Part shown: piece by piece, positions 5,007 through 11,784 of the stretch
Position numbering within the stretch: the stretch's first letter is position 1
How the letters are laid out: each line of letters starts with the position of its first letter
Assembly: GCA_900546355.1 (NCBI GenBank)
Contig: URCM01000097.1
Span: 1-11,784 of the forward strand
Reading direction: 5' to 3'
From: an uncultured Bacteroides sp.
Lineage (GTDB): Bacteria; Bacteroidota; Bacteroidia; Bacteroidales; Bacteroidaceae
DNA: 11,784 bases
Position numbers and translations under genes: made by a program
The notes under the pieces: model-generated
Seen by the model: only the letters and a program-made list of their open reading frames with translations
What the model was told of the DNA's origin: nothing
The model's database searches: none

Positions 5007-6249
5007 GATCAACAGGGGTGTATCGCTCTACGGGGCGGTCATCTACAACCAGCGTAAAGTGGATGAGGCAACCGCCCGTATCATCGCGGGCAACCGCATG
5101 ATTACCGACCTCACCGGAAATCCCCACAATGTCATGCAGCAGACGCTATGGGCTTTCGAGAGCTACCTCGCCGCCAACAGGAACACGGAGAAGCCGGTAC
5201 TGCACATCTCTCTGAACCCATCGGTGGACGACCGCCTCACGGACGGGCAATTCGCGGAACTGGCACGCGAGTACATGCAGAAGATGGGCTACGGCGACCA
5301 GCCCTACATCGTCTATCTGCACGAGGACATCGACCGCAGGCATGTCCATATTGTCTCCACCTGCGTGAAGGAGAACGGCGAGAAAATCAGTGACGCATAC
5401 GAATGGAATCGTTCGATGAAAGCCTGCCGGGAACTGGAAAACAGATTCGGACTCAAGCCTGTGTCTGACAAGCGGAACGAACTGCTGGAACCGTATCTCA
5501 AGAAGGCGGACTACCGGGACGGGGACGTGAAACGTCAGGTCGGCAATATCCTCAAAAGTGTGTTCACCGCCTACCGCTTCCAGACATTCGGGGAGTTCAG
5601 TGCCATGCTCTCATGCTTCAACATCGAGGCCAAACAGGTTCGGGGAGAATTTGAAGGCTCACCCTACAACGGTATCGTATATACCCTGACGGACGATGCG
5701 GGCAGGCCGGTATGCACGCCCATCAAGTCTTCGCTCATCGGCAAGCGCTTCGGCTACGAAGGGATAGAAAAAAGGATTGCCGTCAATGTCCGAGATTTCA
5801 GAAACCGGAAGTGGCAGCCGAAAATTCATGATGCCGTCACGCTGGCCATGCACGGCTGCCGTGGAAACCGGGAAGATTTCATCCGGCTGCTCGGGGAAAA
5901 GGGCATTGACGTGGTGTTCAGGGAAAACGAGGAAGGCCGTATCTACGGCGTGACCTTCATAGACCACAGAAACCGTGAGGTATATAACGGTTCCCGTCTG
6001 GGCAGGGAGTTTTCCGCCAACGCCTTCGAACAGCTTTTTAACAGGCCGCAGGATTTTCCGGAGCCGGAATCCATCGGACAATATGCCTCCACACGGGAGA
6101 GCCTTTCCGACAACATGGAAAGCGCCATCGAGCAGGCTTTCGGAATATTCAGTCCCGACATCAACGGACCGGACCCGCAGGAGGAGGCACTCGCCCGCAG
6201 ACTGCAACGCAAGAAAAAGAAGAAATGCCGTTCACGCGGCATATCCTGA
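4996..6249 (+). CDS. mobB: relaxase MobB (VirD2-like mobilization nuclease)
   Basis: A 417-residue relaxase that nicks one strand at oriT and stays covalently bound for transfer. The metal-binding triad is clear in HEDIDRRHVHIVS: His109, His116 and His118, preceded by VLHISLNPS near residue 68. Tyr12 or Tyr17 in the N-terminal GVSLYGAVIYN is the likely nicking tyrosine. Residues about 1-200 form the Relaxase/VirD2 domain. A second conserved region follows, with NREDFIRLLGEKGIDVVF and VTFIDHRNREVYNGS near residues 290-335. The C-terminal tail is basic (KKKKKCR). It follows mobA with an 11-base overlap and precedes mobC by 33 bases. Confidence 0.94.
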   Translation: MVAKINRGVSLYGAVIYNQRKVDEATARIIAGNRMITDLTGNPHNVMQQTLWAFESYLAANRNTEKPVLHISLNPSVDDRLTDGQFAELAREYMQKMGYGDQPYIVYLHEDIDRRHVHIVSTCVKENGEKISDAYEWNRSMKACRELENRFGLKPVSDKRNELLEPYLKKADYRDGDVKRQVGNILKSVFTAYRFQTFGEFSAMLSCFNIEAKQVRGEFEGSPYNGIVYTLTDDAGRPVCTPIKSSLIGKRFGYEGIEKRIAVNVRDFRNRKWQPKIHDAVTLAMHGCRGNREDFIRLLGEKGIDVVFRENEEGRIYGVTFIDHRNREVYNGSRLGREFSANAFEQLFNRPQDFPEPESIGQYASTRESLSDNMESAIEQAFGIFSPDINGPDPQEEALARRLQRKKKKKCRSRGIS

Positions 6250-6282
6250 TTGTCAATTACCAACCATCAAAATTTTTAATTT

Positions 6283-8316
6283 ATGCAACAAGAAGATGAT
6301 TTAAGAGGACTGGCCAAGGTCATGGAGTTCATGCGTGCCATTTCCATCGTGTTTATTGTGATCCATGTCTACTGGTTCTGCTACAGCGCATTCGTGGATA
6401 TGGGCATCAACATCGGAGTCGTGGACAGGATTCTGCTGAACTTCCAGAGGACGGCAGGACTGTTTAGCAACCTGCTTGTGACGAAAGTGTTCGTCTTCAT
6501 ATTCCTGGGACTTTCGTGTCTGGGTACGAAAGGTGTCAAGAACCAGAAGATGACGTGGCGGAAAATATACGCCGCCTTCCTCGGCGGCATCGTCCTGTTC
6601 TTCATGAACTGGTGGATGCTTGACCTGCCGTTCAGTACGACAGTGAACGCTACCGTATATACGCTGACGCTCACCGCAGGCTACATTCTCCTGCTCATGT
6701 CGGGAGTATGGATTAGCCGTATGCTGAAGCATAACCTCATGGAGGACGTGTTCAACACCGCCAACGAAAGTTTCATGCAGGAAACAAGGCTCATGGAGAA
6801 CGAGTATTCCGTCAACCTGCCCACGAAATTTGTCTATCAGGGCAAGGAATGGGACGGCTGGATCAATATCGTGAACCCGTTCCGGGCCTCTATCGTGCTG
6901 GGAACACCAGGCTCGGGAAAGAGCTATGCCGTGGTGAACAACTACATCAAACAGCAGATCGAGAAATCATTTGCCATGTATATCTACGACTACAAGTTTC
7001 CGGACCTCTCGGAGATAGCCTACAACCATCTGCTCAAGCACAGACAACATTACAAGGTCAAGCCGGAATTCTACGTCATCAATTTCGACGACCCCAGACG
7101 CAGCCACCGCTGCAATCCAATCAATCCTAGATTCATGGCAGACATCAGCGATGCCTACGAAAGTGCCTATACCATAATGCTCAATTTGAACAAGACCTGG
7201 ATACAGAAACAGGGTGATTTTTTCGTGGAGTCACCGATTATCCTGCTGGCCGCAATTATCTGGTATTTGCGGATTTACAAAGACGGAAAGTACTGTACGT
7301 TCCCTCATGCGATCGAATTTCTGAACAAGCCCTATGCGGATATTTTCACGATTCTGACCTCGTATCCGTCCCTCGAAAACTACCTCTCCCCGTTCATGGA
7401 CGCCTGGCAAGGAGGCGCACAGGACCAGTTGCAAGGCCAAATCGCAAGTGCGAAAATCCCGCTTTCAAGGATGATTTCGCCACAGCTGTACTGGGTGATG
7501 ACGGGGGATGATTTCACGCTGGATTTGAACAATCCCGCACACCCCAAAATCCTTTGCGTGGGTAACAACCCGGACAGGCAGAATATCTATTCGGCAGCAT
7601 TGGGACTGTACAACTCCCGTATCGTGAAACTGGTGAACAAGAAAGGGCAGCTCAAGAGCTCCATCATCATCGACGAGCTGCCCACCATCTACTTCCGTGG
7701 TATCGACAACCTGATTGCGACGGCCCGAAGCAACAAGGTGGCCGTCTGTCTCGGCTTCCAGGACTTCTCGCAGCTTGCACGCGACTACGGGGACAAGGAG
7801 GCGAAGGTCATCCAGAACACGGTGGGCAACATCTTCAGCGGACAGGTGGTCGGCGAGACGGCAAGGAGCCTGTCGGAGCGGTTCGGCAAGATACTCCAGC
7901 AGCGGCAGTCCCTCTCCATCAACCGGCAGGACACCTCCACATCCATCAACACGCAGATGGACTCCCTCATACCCGCCTCCAAGATCGCCAACCTCTCGCA
8001 GGGCACGTTCGTGGGCAGCGTGGCCGACAACTTCGGGGAGGAGATAGAGCAGAAGATTTTCCATGCCCGCATCATCGTGGACAGCGCGAAAGTGTCGGAG
8101 GAGATGAAAGCCTATAAGAAAATACCTGTCATCAACGAATTCAGGGACGCAGACGGAAACGACATCATGCAGCAACAGATTGACCGCAACTACTCGCAGA
8201 TAAAGGCGGACGTGTTGCAGATAATAGAGGATGAGATAACACGCATAAAAAATGATCCGGAACTGAGACACCTCATCCCGCAGCAGGAGGAAGAAGAGAA
8301 CAATGACGGAGAATAA
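6283..8316 (+). CDS. mobC: type IV coupling protein MobC (VirD4/TraG family, YWFCY domain)
   Basis: A 677-residue membrane ATPase that links the relaxosome to the type IV secretion channel. The N-terminus carries the Bacteroidetes YWFCY domain, with YWFCY itself at residues 30-34. Four transmembrane helices are visible at about 17-38, 63-82, 96-113 and 124-146. The ATPase part starts with Walker A GTPGSGKS at 207-214 and has Walker B IIIDEL with Asp464-Glu465, followed by an LGFQDFSQL segment typical of VirD4/TraG proteins. The tail is acidic (EEEENNDGE). The short AT-rich spacer after mobB and the shared strand make it the third gene of the mob operon. Length and domain order match full-length relatives, so it appears intact. 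Confidence 0.95.
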   Translation: MQQEDDLRGLAKVMEFMRAISIVFIVIHVYWFCYSAFVDMGINIGVVDRILLNFQRTAGLFSNLLVTKVFVFIFLGLSCLGTKGVKNQKMTWRKIYAAFLGGIVLFFMNWWMLDLPFSTTVNATVYTLTLTAGYILLLMSGVWISRMLKHNLMEDVFNTANESFMQETRLMENEYSVNLPTKFVYQGKEWDGWINIVNPFRASIVLGTPGSGKSYAVVNNYIKQQIEKSFAMYIYDYKFPDLSEIAYNHLLKHRQHYKVKPEFYVINFDDPRRSHRCNPINPRFMADISDAYESAYTIMLNLNKTWIQKQGDFFVESPIILLAAIIWYLRIYKDGKYCTFPHAIEFLNKPYADIFTILTSYPSLENYLSPFMDAWQGGAQDQLQGQIASAKIPLSRMISPQLYWVMTGDDFTLDLNNPAHPKILCVGNNPDRQNIYSAALGLYNSRIVKLVNKKGQLKSSIIIDELPTIYFRGIDNLIATARSNKVAVCLGFQDFSQLARDYGDKEAKVIQNTVGNIFSGQVVGETARSLSERFGKILQQRQSLSINRQDTSTSINTQMDSLIPASKIANLSQGTFVGSVADNFGEEIEQKIFHARIIVDSAKVSEEMKAYKKIPVINEFRDADGNDIMQQQIDRNYSQIKADVLQIIEDEITRIKNDPELRHLIPQQEEEENNDGE

Positions 8317-8335
8317 AGAAAAAAGGAGACCGCTG

Positions 8336-8498
8336 TTTTATTTCCGCCTGCAAAGGTCGTCCCGTGCCCGCTGGATTGTGCAAGGCCGGGCCCCTCCGTG
8401 GTTTGCTGAAAAAATCATCCTCGCCCGGGGGCTCCGGTATTTTTTCGCAAAGCCTTGCGCAATCCGGCACGGGACAGAAAGGCAGGCAAGAAATAAAA
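8336..8498. repeat. 163-base nested palindrome after mobC
   Basis: Four nested stems fold the whole stretch. Bases 8336-8351 pair with 8482-8498 (9 plus 6 bp around a small bulge). Bases 8359-8368 (GTCCCGTGCC) pair perfectly with 8466-8475. Bases 8373-8385 pair with 8453-8465 (13 bp with one G-U). Bases 8402-8415 pair with 8439-8451 (13 bp with one bulge). A GC-rich 23-base loop remains. The total is about 51 pairs. It starts 19 bases after the mobC stop. Possible identities are a structured RNA in the mob transcript, an RNA-processing or termination element, or a palindromic mobile repeat. The short frames through it are not believable genes. Confidence 0.75.
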
Positions 8499-8544
8499 TA
8501 CCGGCTCACGAGCCGTGAAATGTTTAACTCAAAAATAAAAAGGT

Positions 8545-8808
8545 ATGAGCAGAAGTAACTTCACCCCGATGAAAAGGTTCCACGAAATCATTGGACGTTA
8601 TGGTCTGAGGCTGATGGAAGTCGGGACAAACCATTTGAGAGTATTCTCCGAAGGTCGGAAACTTTTCGACTACTATCCGCTGCGTATGAAACTCTTCGAT
8701 TACCGGCAGTGGAAACAGCTTACCTATCCCTCGCTGATTGACGGAACGGACAAGTGGGAAACAGAGCTCGACGACATTATCAAAGAGCTTATGGTATCAC
8801 AGCAATAA
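8545..8808 (+). CDS. conserved hypothetical small protein
   Basis: An 87-residue soluble protein with MSRSNFTPMKRFHEIIGRYG at the start, a core of LRLMEVGTNHLRVFSEGRKL followed by FDYYPLRMKLFDY, and an acidic helical end. The pattern of a glycine-Asn-His-x-Arg turn before a hydrophobic strand and FDYYP suggests a small alpha-beta fold. I do not recognise a named family. It is the first of four short accessory genes after the palindrome, 12 bases ahead of the next start, and is probably co-transcribed with them. The ATG at 8545 is the only good start. Confidence 0.7.
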   Translation: MSRSNFTPMKRFHEIIGRYGLRLMEVGTNHLRVFSEGRKLFDYYPLRMKLFDYRQWKQLTYPSLIDGTDKWETELDDIIKELMVSQQ

Positions 8809-8819
8809 ACAGCAGGATT

Positions 8820-9077
8820 ATGAATGGCAATAACAGCAAGACGCTCGTTTGGGACAACATTCCCGAATGGGCGATTTTTGCATTGGAGTACGGCACCCGG
8901 GAGGAACTGTTCCTGTCTGATGAGGACAAGAAAATGATAACCAAGTTCATCGCCGAAAACTTTCCGAACGGCTACACCATGTCGGTGGATTGGGAGTCAT
9001 ACAAGGAATTTGACACCAATCCCGCTTTCGGGAAAGCATGTAAGACCTACAAGGTCACTTTCATAACGGAATCATAA
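8820..9077 (+). CDS. DUF6926-like small hypothetical protein
   Basis: An 85-residue acidic protein from ATG 8820. The open frame extends to 8754, but a start there would run through the preceding gene. It begins MNGNNSKTLVWDNIPEWAIF, and ALEYGTREELFLSDED follows. The WDNIPEWAIFALEYG core is a pattern I recall from the Bacteroidetes DUF6926 family. No catalytic residues are evident. It sits 11 bases after the preceding gene and 11 before the next, as in an operon. Function is unknown. Confidence 0.72.
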   Translation: MNGNNSKTLVWDNIPEWAIFALEYGTREELFLSDEDKKMITKFIAENFPNGYTMSVDWESYKEFDTNPAFGKACKTYKVTFITES

Positions 9078-9088
9078 CTAAAAATCAA

Positions 9089-9643
9089 ATGAGTATGGCA
9101 GATAACAGAAAACATACAAGAGTAGTGAATATCCGTAAGGAGGCATACGATGTGTATATCGGTCGTGCCGGTAAAGGGCAAGACGGGTATTTCGGTAATC
9201 CGTTCAGGCTGAAGCAGGACATGATCCGGGGCGGGACACTGGCCGGATTCCGCGAATATTTTTACAGGAGGCTGGTGAACGATGCGGAATACAGGCGCAG
9301 GGTTCATGAGTTGCAGGGAAAGACTCTGGGATGCTTCTGTAAACCGCATCCGTGTCATGGGGATATTATCAAGGAATACCTTGACAGGATGGCCGGGCGT
9401 GGCGAAGACATAGAGATCGGTACAATTTTCTACAAAGGCAAGGCATACCCGTCGCGTGAGATTACGACCGGCATGGAAACCTATACGATATCGGTGGAGG
9501 AGCTGGGACATGAACTGGAAAATGACATGCGAAACCTTTTGGACGAAGCTGTCGAACAGGACGAGAATATCCGTTACTATTGTACCAACGAAGAATTATG
9601 CACGTTTCCCGATAGGGAAATGGATAAGATTATATACGGATAG
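9089..9643 (+). CDS. DUF4326 domain protein with C-terminal extension
   Basis: A 184-residue protein. Residues about 10-105 form a DUF4326 domain: VVNIRKEAYDVYIGRAG, then a GNPF turn, and the cysteine/histidine motif LGCFCKPHPCHGDII (about 81-95). Three cysteines and two histidines in this short stretch are the family hallmark and could bind a metal, though this is not shown. The C-terminal 80 residues are acidic (HELENDMRNLLDEAVEQDE) and not part of that domain. The domain is frequent in phages and mobile elements and has no firm function that I know. ATG 9095 is an alternative start two codons in. Confidence 0.85.
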   Translation: MSMADNRKHTRVVNIRKEAYDVYIGRAGKGQDGYFGNPFRLKQDMIRGGTLAGFREYFYRRLVNDAEYRRRVHELQGKTLGCFCKPHPCHGDIIKEYLDRMAGRGEDIEIGTIFYKGKAYPSREITTGMETYTISVEELGHELENDMRNLLDEAVEQDENIRYYCTNEELCTFPDREMDKIIYG

Positions 9644-9656
9644 ACAACAGACTGAT

Positions 9657-9932
9657 ATGGAAACACCTATTAAGGTAGTGTTCAGACGGTTCAAGGAAGG
9701 CGGGGTAATTGCTCTCTTTCCATATATACCGTGGAACGAATCCGAAAATACAATCACATCCTACATGCATGCGGGACAGCATGGCGCAGCCGATTACAAG
9801 GGAATCATCTCCGGGACACTGCCCGCGACGGAAAAAGAATACAGGAGCCTGCTGGTAGAACTGAAATCCATCGGATACGGCAATCTGCATGTATTGGAAC
9901 GGGCTCATGCAAGACAGAAGTTTTTCTTATAA
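9657..9932 (+). CDS. conserved hypothetical small protein of Bacteroidales mobile elements
   Basis: A 91-residue protein from ATG 9657, which is 13 bases after the DUF4326 gene; the longer open frame from 9456 would overlap that gene heavily. It has KVVFRRFKEGGVIALFPYIP, then SYMHAGQHGAADYKGIISGT, then a helical EYRSLLVELKSIGY. I recall similar short proteins in many Bacteroidales accessory regions, with the conserved YMH-x-GQHG core. No catalytic site or membrane segment is apparent. It is the last + strand gene of the window and faces the RelA/SpoT-like gene, with the terminator between them. Confidence 0.78.
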   Translation: METPIKVVFRRFKEGGVIALFPYIPWNESENTITSYMHAGQHGAADYKGIISGTLPATEKEYRSLLVELKSIGYGNLHVLERAHARQKFFL

Positions 9933-10025
9933 TTCTACTAAAGCAGACCGGATGAATCTTTTGCCGTAGTCATGGAACCGTTCCACGGATGGAGCATACA
10001 TATGTAAAAAAGTAAGACCATAAAA

Positions 10026-10065
10026 AGCACCATTTTTGTTTATTTGAGTGAGTAAAAATGGTGCT
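10026..10065 (-). terminator. intrinsic terminator for the RelA/SpoT-like operon
   Basis: AGCACCATTTTT (10026-10037) pairs perfectly with AAAAATGGTGCT (10054-10065), a 12-bp stem with a 16-base loop. On the minus strand the stem is followed by TTTTTA, as expected for termination of the gene that stops at 10080, 14 bases before the stem. The + strand side has no T run, so it is mainly directional. Confidence 0.75.
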
Positions 10066-10079
10066 AATATCAACTACTG

Positions 10080-10970
10080 CTATAATTCACCAAACATTAT
10101 ATCCATATCTCGTTTCAAAACTTTATCTTCAAAATTCGCTAATATTTTATCTTTTACAATAATATGATTGATAAGATGTAACACAGTATCATAAGTGAGA
10201 GGGTATGCAAAGCCTTTTTCCATTACTAATTTCAATATTTTGGTTCTATTTGCACGATACAATAATTTTGCAGTTTTATTATTGTTTGACAAATATTTAC
10301 AAAGTTCTTCTGACAAACCTTTATCAGCAAAACGAACTCTCATCTTATTGCGTAACATACTATTCCAAACTTTATTTTTATACTGGGAATATGAAAGTCT
10401 GTCAAATAATGTAAGCATTGACCATTCACTACTTTCCAAGGTAGCATAAATTCCGTTCAGAAGTCTGGATTCCTCTTTAAATTCATTCCACTCTTCTTTG
10501 CATTTATAACGTAAATCATGTTCAACTTCGTGCCAACCTTCCGATAAAATAGTTCTGATTTGAACTTCATAAGTGTTATCAATTAAATCTTCATAACCAG
10601 TTTCTTTTATTGCCGCTTTCATATCTTGCTGAAGATTATTTGGAACACGCATAATTAAATTTAGTCTTTTGGGACAGAATTTATCAACTTCGGCTTCATC
10701 AACAGATTCACTGTCAAAATTGGACTGACTTTTTAGATAGTTGTGAACAAGTTCTACATCATCCGTAAAATACAAAGTAATACGAAGAGCCAATAAATCT
10801 TGCATCTTCTTGTTGGCTTTACGATATTCTTCAGATTTTTTCTCAAGTTTATTTTTAATAGACATTTCTGACTTAGTACGATAAAACACATGGTACATTA
10901 CGCCACATTTGTTCAAGACAGCCTCCAAATCTGTAACTATATCCCTCAAAACTTTATTTCCTGCACTCAT
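10080..10970 (-). CDS. RelA/SpoT-fold nucleotidyltransferase with altered substrate motif
   Basis: A 296-residue protein. The first half (about 20-160) is a RelA/SpoT synthetase-type domain: YRTKSEMSIKNK with Arg31 and Lys33, DLLALRITLYF with Asp58 and Arg63, and YEVQIRTILSEGWHEVEHDL with Glu135, Arg139 and His151. Family members transfer pyrophosphate from ATP to guanine nucleotides or, in some toxins, to other acceptors. Between these motifs the usual G-Y-R-S-x-H region is replaced by CPKRLNLIMRVP (99-110), so the guanine-stacking Tyr and the His are absent. There is no HD hydrolase or TGS domain; the C-terminal half is helical and unrecognised. ATG 10970 overlaps the TGA of the upstream gene, so the two are coupled. 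The region is clearly AT-richer than the mob genes, a sign of separate origin. Confidence 0.85.
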   Translation of the reverse strand: MSAGNKVLRDIVTDLEAVLNKCGVMYHVFYRTKSEMSIKNKLEKKSEEYRKANKKMQDLLALRITLYFTDDVELVHNYLKSQSNFDSESVDEAEVDKFCPKRLNLIMRVPNNLQQDMKAAIKETGYEDLIDNTYEVQIRTILSEGWHEVEHDLRYKCKEEWNEFKEESRLLNGIYATLESSEWSMLTLFDRLSYSQYKNKVWNSMLRNKMRVRFADKGLSEELCKYLSNNNKTAKLLYRANRTKILKLVMEKGFAYPLTYDTVLHLINHIIVKDKILANFEDKVLKRDMDIMFGEL

Positions 10971-11784
10971 ACTTGTATGTTCTTATGATAATATGCAATA
11001 CCTGATTTTGAAATGTGCGAATTATTCCCGTCAATCAGAATCATTCCTTTTTTCTTTAATAATTCAAAAGTTGCAAAAACGACATCCAAATTCTTTTCTC
11101 CAAATTCTTTTCTAAGGGTAGAGATATACCTCATTTTGGGAGATTTTCCATCAACTTTAAAATACTTGCTAAGTATTTCAATCTCTAGATCTATATCTTC
11201 TTGTTTCTGCAAAACAGAAGATGTCGTAACTTTTACCAAAGAAGATATAAAGCCAGTGTTATAGTCATCGCATCCATAACAATGAATATTGTTAGAACCA
11301 GAAGACAAATCACTATTCACATCACAATCAATAAATTTGCATCCTGTAAATGTAACATTATAAAAAGCGTTTACATCAAAAGTGCATCTCTCAAAAACAG
11401 AATCGACAAACGAAGTTTCTACAAACTTACATTCTTCACTAAGGATATTAATATCTTCAAAATGGAAAGAATTCAATCCTGCACATTTATAATTACCTGT
11501 TACTTTCTTTAAAAGAATGCAATCTGTGGTAACAGCCAAATACAAAGACATTTTATCTTTTATAACAGAAAACTTATCCCATAATTTTAATTTATCATCA
11601 TTGGAAGAATATTTGTATGCGTAAATTGCCAGTTCGATTAGATGCTCAGGTATAGGGTTAAGTTTTTGCAAAAATGTGACAGGTTCTTTCTGAATTGATT
11701 TTCCGAGCAAATACCCAAAAATAAATTCATTGATAAAAGTTATAAAATCTTTATTCCCTGTTCTATCTAATAGGGCATGATTTG
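10967..11784 (-). CDS. C-terminal part of a pentapeptide-repeat protein, possibly STAND/NACHT-like
   Basis: The frame is open to the window edge, so the N-terminus is missing; a TTG at 11710 is unlikely to be the start. The edge region reads ALLDRTGNKDFITFINEFIF, reminiscent of the segment after the NTPase module in NACHT/STAND proteins, but this is a weak resemblance. After a helical stretch, bases 11321-11431 encode about eight pentapeptide repeats (CKFVE, TSFVD, SVFER, CTFDV, NAFYN, VTFTG, CKFID), which form a right-handed beta helix. The last 80 or so residues (IEILSKYFKVD, then FELLKKKGMILIDG) look like a winged-helix domain. It is the upstream gene of the RelA/SpoT-like gene, joined by an ATGA overlap. 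A sensor or regulator for that enzyme is a reasonable guess. Confidence 0.7.
   Translation of the reverse strand, partial: NHALLDRTGNKDFITFINEFIFGYLLGKSIQKEPVTFLQKLNPIPEHLIELAIYAYKYSSNDDKLKLWDKFSVIKDKMSLYLAVTTDCILLKKVTGNYKCAGLNSFHFEDINILSEECKFVETSFVDSVFERCTFDVNAFYNVTFTGCKFIDCDVNSDLSSGSNNIHCYGCDDYNTGFISSLVKVTTSSVLQKQEDIDLEIEILSKYFKVDGKSPKMRYISTLRKEFGEKNLDVVFATFELLKKKGMILIDGNNSHISKSGIAYYHKNIQV

Noticed and set aside
4260..5012. 250-codon minus-strand frame opposite mobA
   Set aside because: It covers mobA and the palindrome region, shows low-complexity residue runs, and has no family resemblance. MobA on the + strand is clear.
5659..6207. 182-codon minus-strand frame inside mobB
   Set aside because: It is the shadow of the relaxase gene and has no independent support.
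7465..8271. 268-codon minus-strand frame inside mobC
   Set aside because: It is antisense to the well-conserved ATPase core of mobC, has no recognisable motif, and arises from the codon bias of the real gene.
8303..8518. 71-codon + strand frame overlapping the mobC stop (and a 78-codon minus frame over the same place)
   Set aside because: Both run through the nested palindrome, which explains the sequence better. The products are Arg/Pro-rich with no recognisable domain.
9456..9656. N-terminal extension of the gene at 9657
   Set aside because: It would overlap the DUF4326 gene by about 190 bases. The ATG at 9657 fits the operon spacing and the family start.

Overview
The window looks like the mobilization and early transfer region of a Bacteroidales integrative conjugative element of the CTnDOT / CTn341 type, from Bacteroides, Phocaeicola, Parabacteroides or a relative. 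The evidence is the characteristic gene set: a ParA-like TraA, two DUF3408 proteins, a TraD-like protein, and the MobA-MobB-MobC trio whose MobC carries the YWFCY membrane domain. Several exact copies of the Bacteroidetes -7 promoter motif TAnnTTTG are present. Shine-Dalgarno sequences are mostly absent, apart from a clear one before mobB.

Layout. At 1-964 (+ strand) are the end of a YpsA/DUF1273 SLOG-type protein, a short reading frame broken by one TGA, and a protein with a restriction-endonuclease-like core whose lysine position is occupied by proline. A 16-bp perfect hairpin (1022-1066) separates these from the minus-strand tra genes: a small basic protein (1081-1407), traD-like (1492-2277), DUF3408 with a membrane anchor (2249-2701), DUF3408 (2704-3141) and traA (3147-3902). 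The 633-bp gap at 3903-4535 between the divergent tra and mob operons is rich in structure. It has five copies of a 9-mer TTACTGCAC (one inexact), a hairpin, a promoter, a possible 29-codon leader frame and a tandem palindrome cluster. It is the best place for oriT and for the control of both operons. mobA, mobB and mobC follow on the + strand (4536-8316).

Directly after mobC lies a nested long palindrome (8336-8498, about 51 base pairs of stem), which suggests a structured RNA or DNA element and not a gene. Four small accessory genes follow (8545-9932), including a DUF4326 protein and a DUF6926-like protein. A terminator hairpin (10026-10065) serves the last block.

The last block (10080 to the right edge, minus strand) differs from the rest and is visibly more AT-rich. 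It encodes a RelA/SpoT-fold nucleotidyltransferase translationally coupled (ATGA overlap) to the C-terminal part of a larger protein with pentapeptide repeats. The synthetase-like protein keeps the catalytic glutamate but lacks the Tyr and His of the usual G-Y-R-S-x-H substrate motif. This pair looks like cargo and is the best candidate here for an undescribed system, possibly anti-phage or toxin-like. That role is inference.

How it fits together: TraA and the DUF3408/TraD proteins belong to the transfer apparatus or its partitioning-like support. MobA and MobB would form the relaxosome at oriT, MobC would couple it to the secretion channel, and the flanking genes are accessory or cargo. The remaining tra genes, the integrase and the element ends are not in the window.
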